From positions 570,501-634,500 of the forward strand of contig NZ_JOMG01000002.1 of NCBI RefSeq assembly GCF_000711225.1: DNA of 64,000 nt, in the 5' to 3' direction. The number at the start of each line of letters is the position of its first letter. The first letter of the stretch is position 1. Shown here piece after piece: positions 62,516-64,000 of the stretch. Position numbers and translations under genes: made by a program. Origin of the DNA: Pelobacter seleniigenes DSM 18267. GTDB taxonomy: Bacteria > Desulfobacterota > Desulfuromonadia > Desulfuromonadales > Geopsychrobacteraceae. The notes under the pieces are model-generated. The model was not told where the DNA came from and made no database searches. It worked only from the letters and a program-made list of their open reading frames with translations.

Positions 62516-63097
62516 ATGAAAAGAATCGAGAAGCAGTTGCAGTGGCTGGCGCTGGCGATTTGTCTGCTGAGCAGCGGGGGGTGCGCGGTCAACAGTGCGA
62601 ACACTTATAAAAACAGCCTGATGAATTTCGGCGCGGTGCAAAGCGTGGCCGTCCTGCCGTTCCAGAACCTGACCGCTGACGACGATGCAGCTGAACGGGT
62701 CAGGGATACATTCATGGGGATGCTGCTGGCCACCGAAGCCATGTATGTCCTTCCGCCTGGTGAAGTCGAGCGGGGCATTGAACGCTCCGGGGTCCGCACC
62801 CCTTCGACACCGGCGGCGGACAAGGTCAAATCCATTGGTGAAATCCTGAAAGTGGATGCGGTCATCACCGGCGTGTTGCGCGAATATGGCCAGGTTCGGT
62901 CCGGGCAGACCCAGGCCAACCTGATTTCCCTCAGCCTGCAGATGATGGAGGTCGAAACCGGCACGATTGTCTGGTCGGCCGCCTCGACCAAAGGCGGAAT
63001 CGACATGGCTGATCGCATGCTCGGCGGGGGTGGGGAGCCCATGAACGATGTGACCAAAGAAGCGATCAATGATCTCCTTGACCAGCTTTTCCAATAA
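62516..63097 (+). CDS. Outer-membrane lipoprotein with TolB/CsgG-like domain (GNA1162-like)
   Basis: 193 aa; GGGGAACCGAT precedes the ATG. Signal LALAICLLSSGGCAVN with lipobox SGGC. The mature domain starts AVQSVAVLPFQNLTADDDAA, then ERVRDTFMGMLLATEAMYVL and ILKVDAVITGVLREYGQVRS, the fold shared by GNA1162 (DUF799), LpoB and CsgG N-terminal domains. Such lipoproteins assemble into export or scaffolding complexes at the outer membrane. The next gene encodes a relative. Confidence 0.8.
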   Translation: MKRIEKQLQWLALAICLLSSGGCAVNSANTYKNSLMNFGAVQSVAVLPFQNLTADDDAAERVRDTFMGMLLATEAMYVLPPGEVERGIERSGVRTPSTPAADKVKSIGEILKVDAVITGVLREYGQVRSGQTQANLISLSLQMMEVETGTIVWSAASTKGGIDMADRMLGGGGEPMNDVTKEAINDLLDQLFQ

Positions 63098-64000
63098 ATT
63101 GCTCTGCTTTGCACTGGCCCTGTGGGGCTGCACCTTGGCCGGCTGCAGCGGCCTGCGGGGGAACCCTTTGCAGATGCCGCAGCTGGTTGCCACCAAGGCC
63201 TCTCCGCAACCGGCACTGGCCGGGCAAATTTTATGGCAGGCCGCGGTAACCGGGGGCGCGCAGCCACTCAGCTATGAGTTTCGCCTGCTGACTGAACACC
63301 GGCTGACCGTTGTCAAACGCGGGCCAGAAAACCAGTGGGCCTGGCTGCCGCGCAATCCCGGGGATTATCAAATCAGTGTCAAGGTTGAAGACGCTCATGG
63401 CACCAGCACGGTCAGCCCCTGGCAACCCTATCTGATCAAACCGGGCATCGAGCGCGGCAGCCGAATCGCTGTTCTGCCGATTGAAAATCTCAGTGGAGCC
63501 AAGGCGCCATTACAGCAGATCAGCGTTGCCTATACGGACATGTTGAAAGAAACGGGGTTGCAGCTGATGGGAACAGAGCAACTGGAAAACTTCATGTATC
63601 GCCACCGGATGCGCTATACCGGCGGCATCGGCGCCGAGATCTCTGCAGCCTTGCGCGATGAGGACCAGGTCGCGGCCGTCATGATCACCTCCCTGGAATC
63701 CTACGAGGATAGCATTCCCCCCAAAATCGCGCTGATCTCCAGATTGGTTTTGTGTCAAGACACCCCCCGGATAGCCTGGATTGACGGCGTTGGGCTCTCC
63801 GGCGCAGATCACCCGGGACTACTCAGTCTGGGGCGGATCGACCGGATTGAAGAGTTGCAGAAGAAAGCCCTCGCCACCTTGCGTGCGTCCTTTGAAAACT
63901 ATCTCGCCGGGGGCAGGAGCAGAGGGAAAAATACTGAAGAACAGCCGCCCCGTGATTACTATCGGGCCACGGACTTCTCTCCGGACAACAGCTATCGCCT
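63069..64000 (+). CDS. Outer-membrane lipoprotein with second TolB/CsgG-like domain (partial)
   Basis: It starts at ATG 63069, overlapping the previous gene by 29 nt, and is open to the window end (at least 310 residues). Signal LLCFALALWGCTLAGC has lipobox LAGC. Residues about 35-125 look like an Ig-like or carbohydrate-binding beta domain (YEFRLLTEHRLTVVKRG, GDYQISVKVEDAHG). From about 135, GSRIAVLPIENLSGAKAPLQ repeats the TolB/CsgG-like domain of the previous protein. Likely part of the same outer-membrane assembly. C-terminus not seen. Confidence 0.8.
   Translation, partial: MISLTSFSNKLLCFALALWGCTLAGCSGLRGNPLQMPQLVATKASPQPALAGQILWQAAVTGGAQPLSYEFRLLTEHRLTVVKRGPENQWAWLPRNPGDYQISVKVEDAHGTSTVSPWQPYLIKPGIERGSRIAVLPIENLSGAKAPLQQISVAYTDMLKETGLQLMGTEQLENFMYRHRMRYTGGIGAEISAALRDEDQVAAVMITSLESYEDSIPPKIALISRLVLCQDTPRIAWIDGVGLSGADHPGLLSLGRIDRIEELQKKALATLRASFENYLAGGRSRGKNTEEQPPRDYYRATDFSPDNSYR

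Overview
The window looks like chromosomal DNA from a metal- or sulfur-reducing deltaproteobacterium (Desulfobacterota, Desulfuromonadales: a Geobacter, Pelobacter or Desulfuromonas relative). The reasons are several multiheme c-type cytochromes including two OmcS-like hexaheme proteins, a cGAMP-type GEMM riboswitch, many two-component kinases, a glycyl radical enzyme, a UGA-decoded selenoprotein, and intermediate GC with AT-rich intergenic DNA. The genus assignment is inference. No rRNA, tRNA, CRISPR array, prophage or intact insertion sequence was seen.

Layout. 1-12.7 kb: a partial iron-sulfur protein, a LytS/LytTR two-component pair, an OmpA lipoprotein, a TetR regulator, an aminopeptidase-like lipoprotein, a VOC protein, a thioredoxin/CxxCH/FMN-binding-like fusion, a thioesterase, a TauE exporter and an MltD-like transglycosylase. 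13-18 kb: a probable metal-handling operon (HMA protein, DUF2318 protein, MacB-type ABC transporter, two zinc-ribbon proteins) flanked by two copies of an unrecognised structured RNA element that each encode a 14-15 aa peptide starting MTVSEPP. 18-25.6 kb: a large hybrid kinase, a yqjDEK-like operon, a polytopic protein with presenilin-like motifs, an esterase, and a GIY-YIG/YheU operon. 25.7-31 kb: a ferritin-like protein, dispersed palindromic repeats, a rhodanese coupled to a GrdB/PrdB-like selenoprotein, and ribB under an FMN riboswitch. 31-38 kb: a glycyl radical enzyme and its activase behind a sigma-54 promoter, then a P-loop ATPase with 12 near-identical 33-residue repeats. 38-54 kb: transporters, sensor kinases and response regulators, a triheme cytochrome, an EAL-HDOD protein, an AI-2E family permease and an aldo/keto reductase, with two palindromic MITE-like elements. 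54-64 kb: an extracellular electron transfer locus.

How the last region may work. A 12-heme periplasmic cytochrome, an NHL propeller protein, two OmcS-like cytochromes, a propeller lipoprotein, a large outer-membrane barrel with a discoidin-like insert, and two TolB/CsgG-like lipoproteins lie on one strand. A GEMM-I riboswitch carrying A at the selectivity position precedes the first OmcS-like gene. The simplest reading is a cyclic-dinucleotide-controlled cytochrome filament with its own electron conduit and export or anchoring parts. The gene content is seen; the coupling is inferred.
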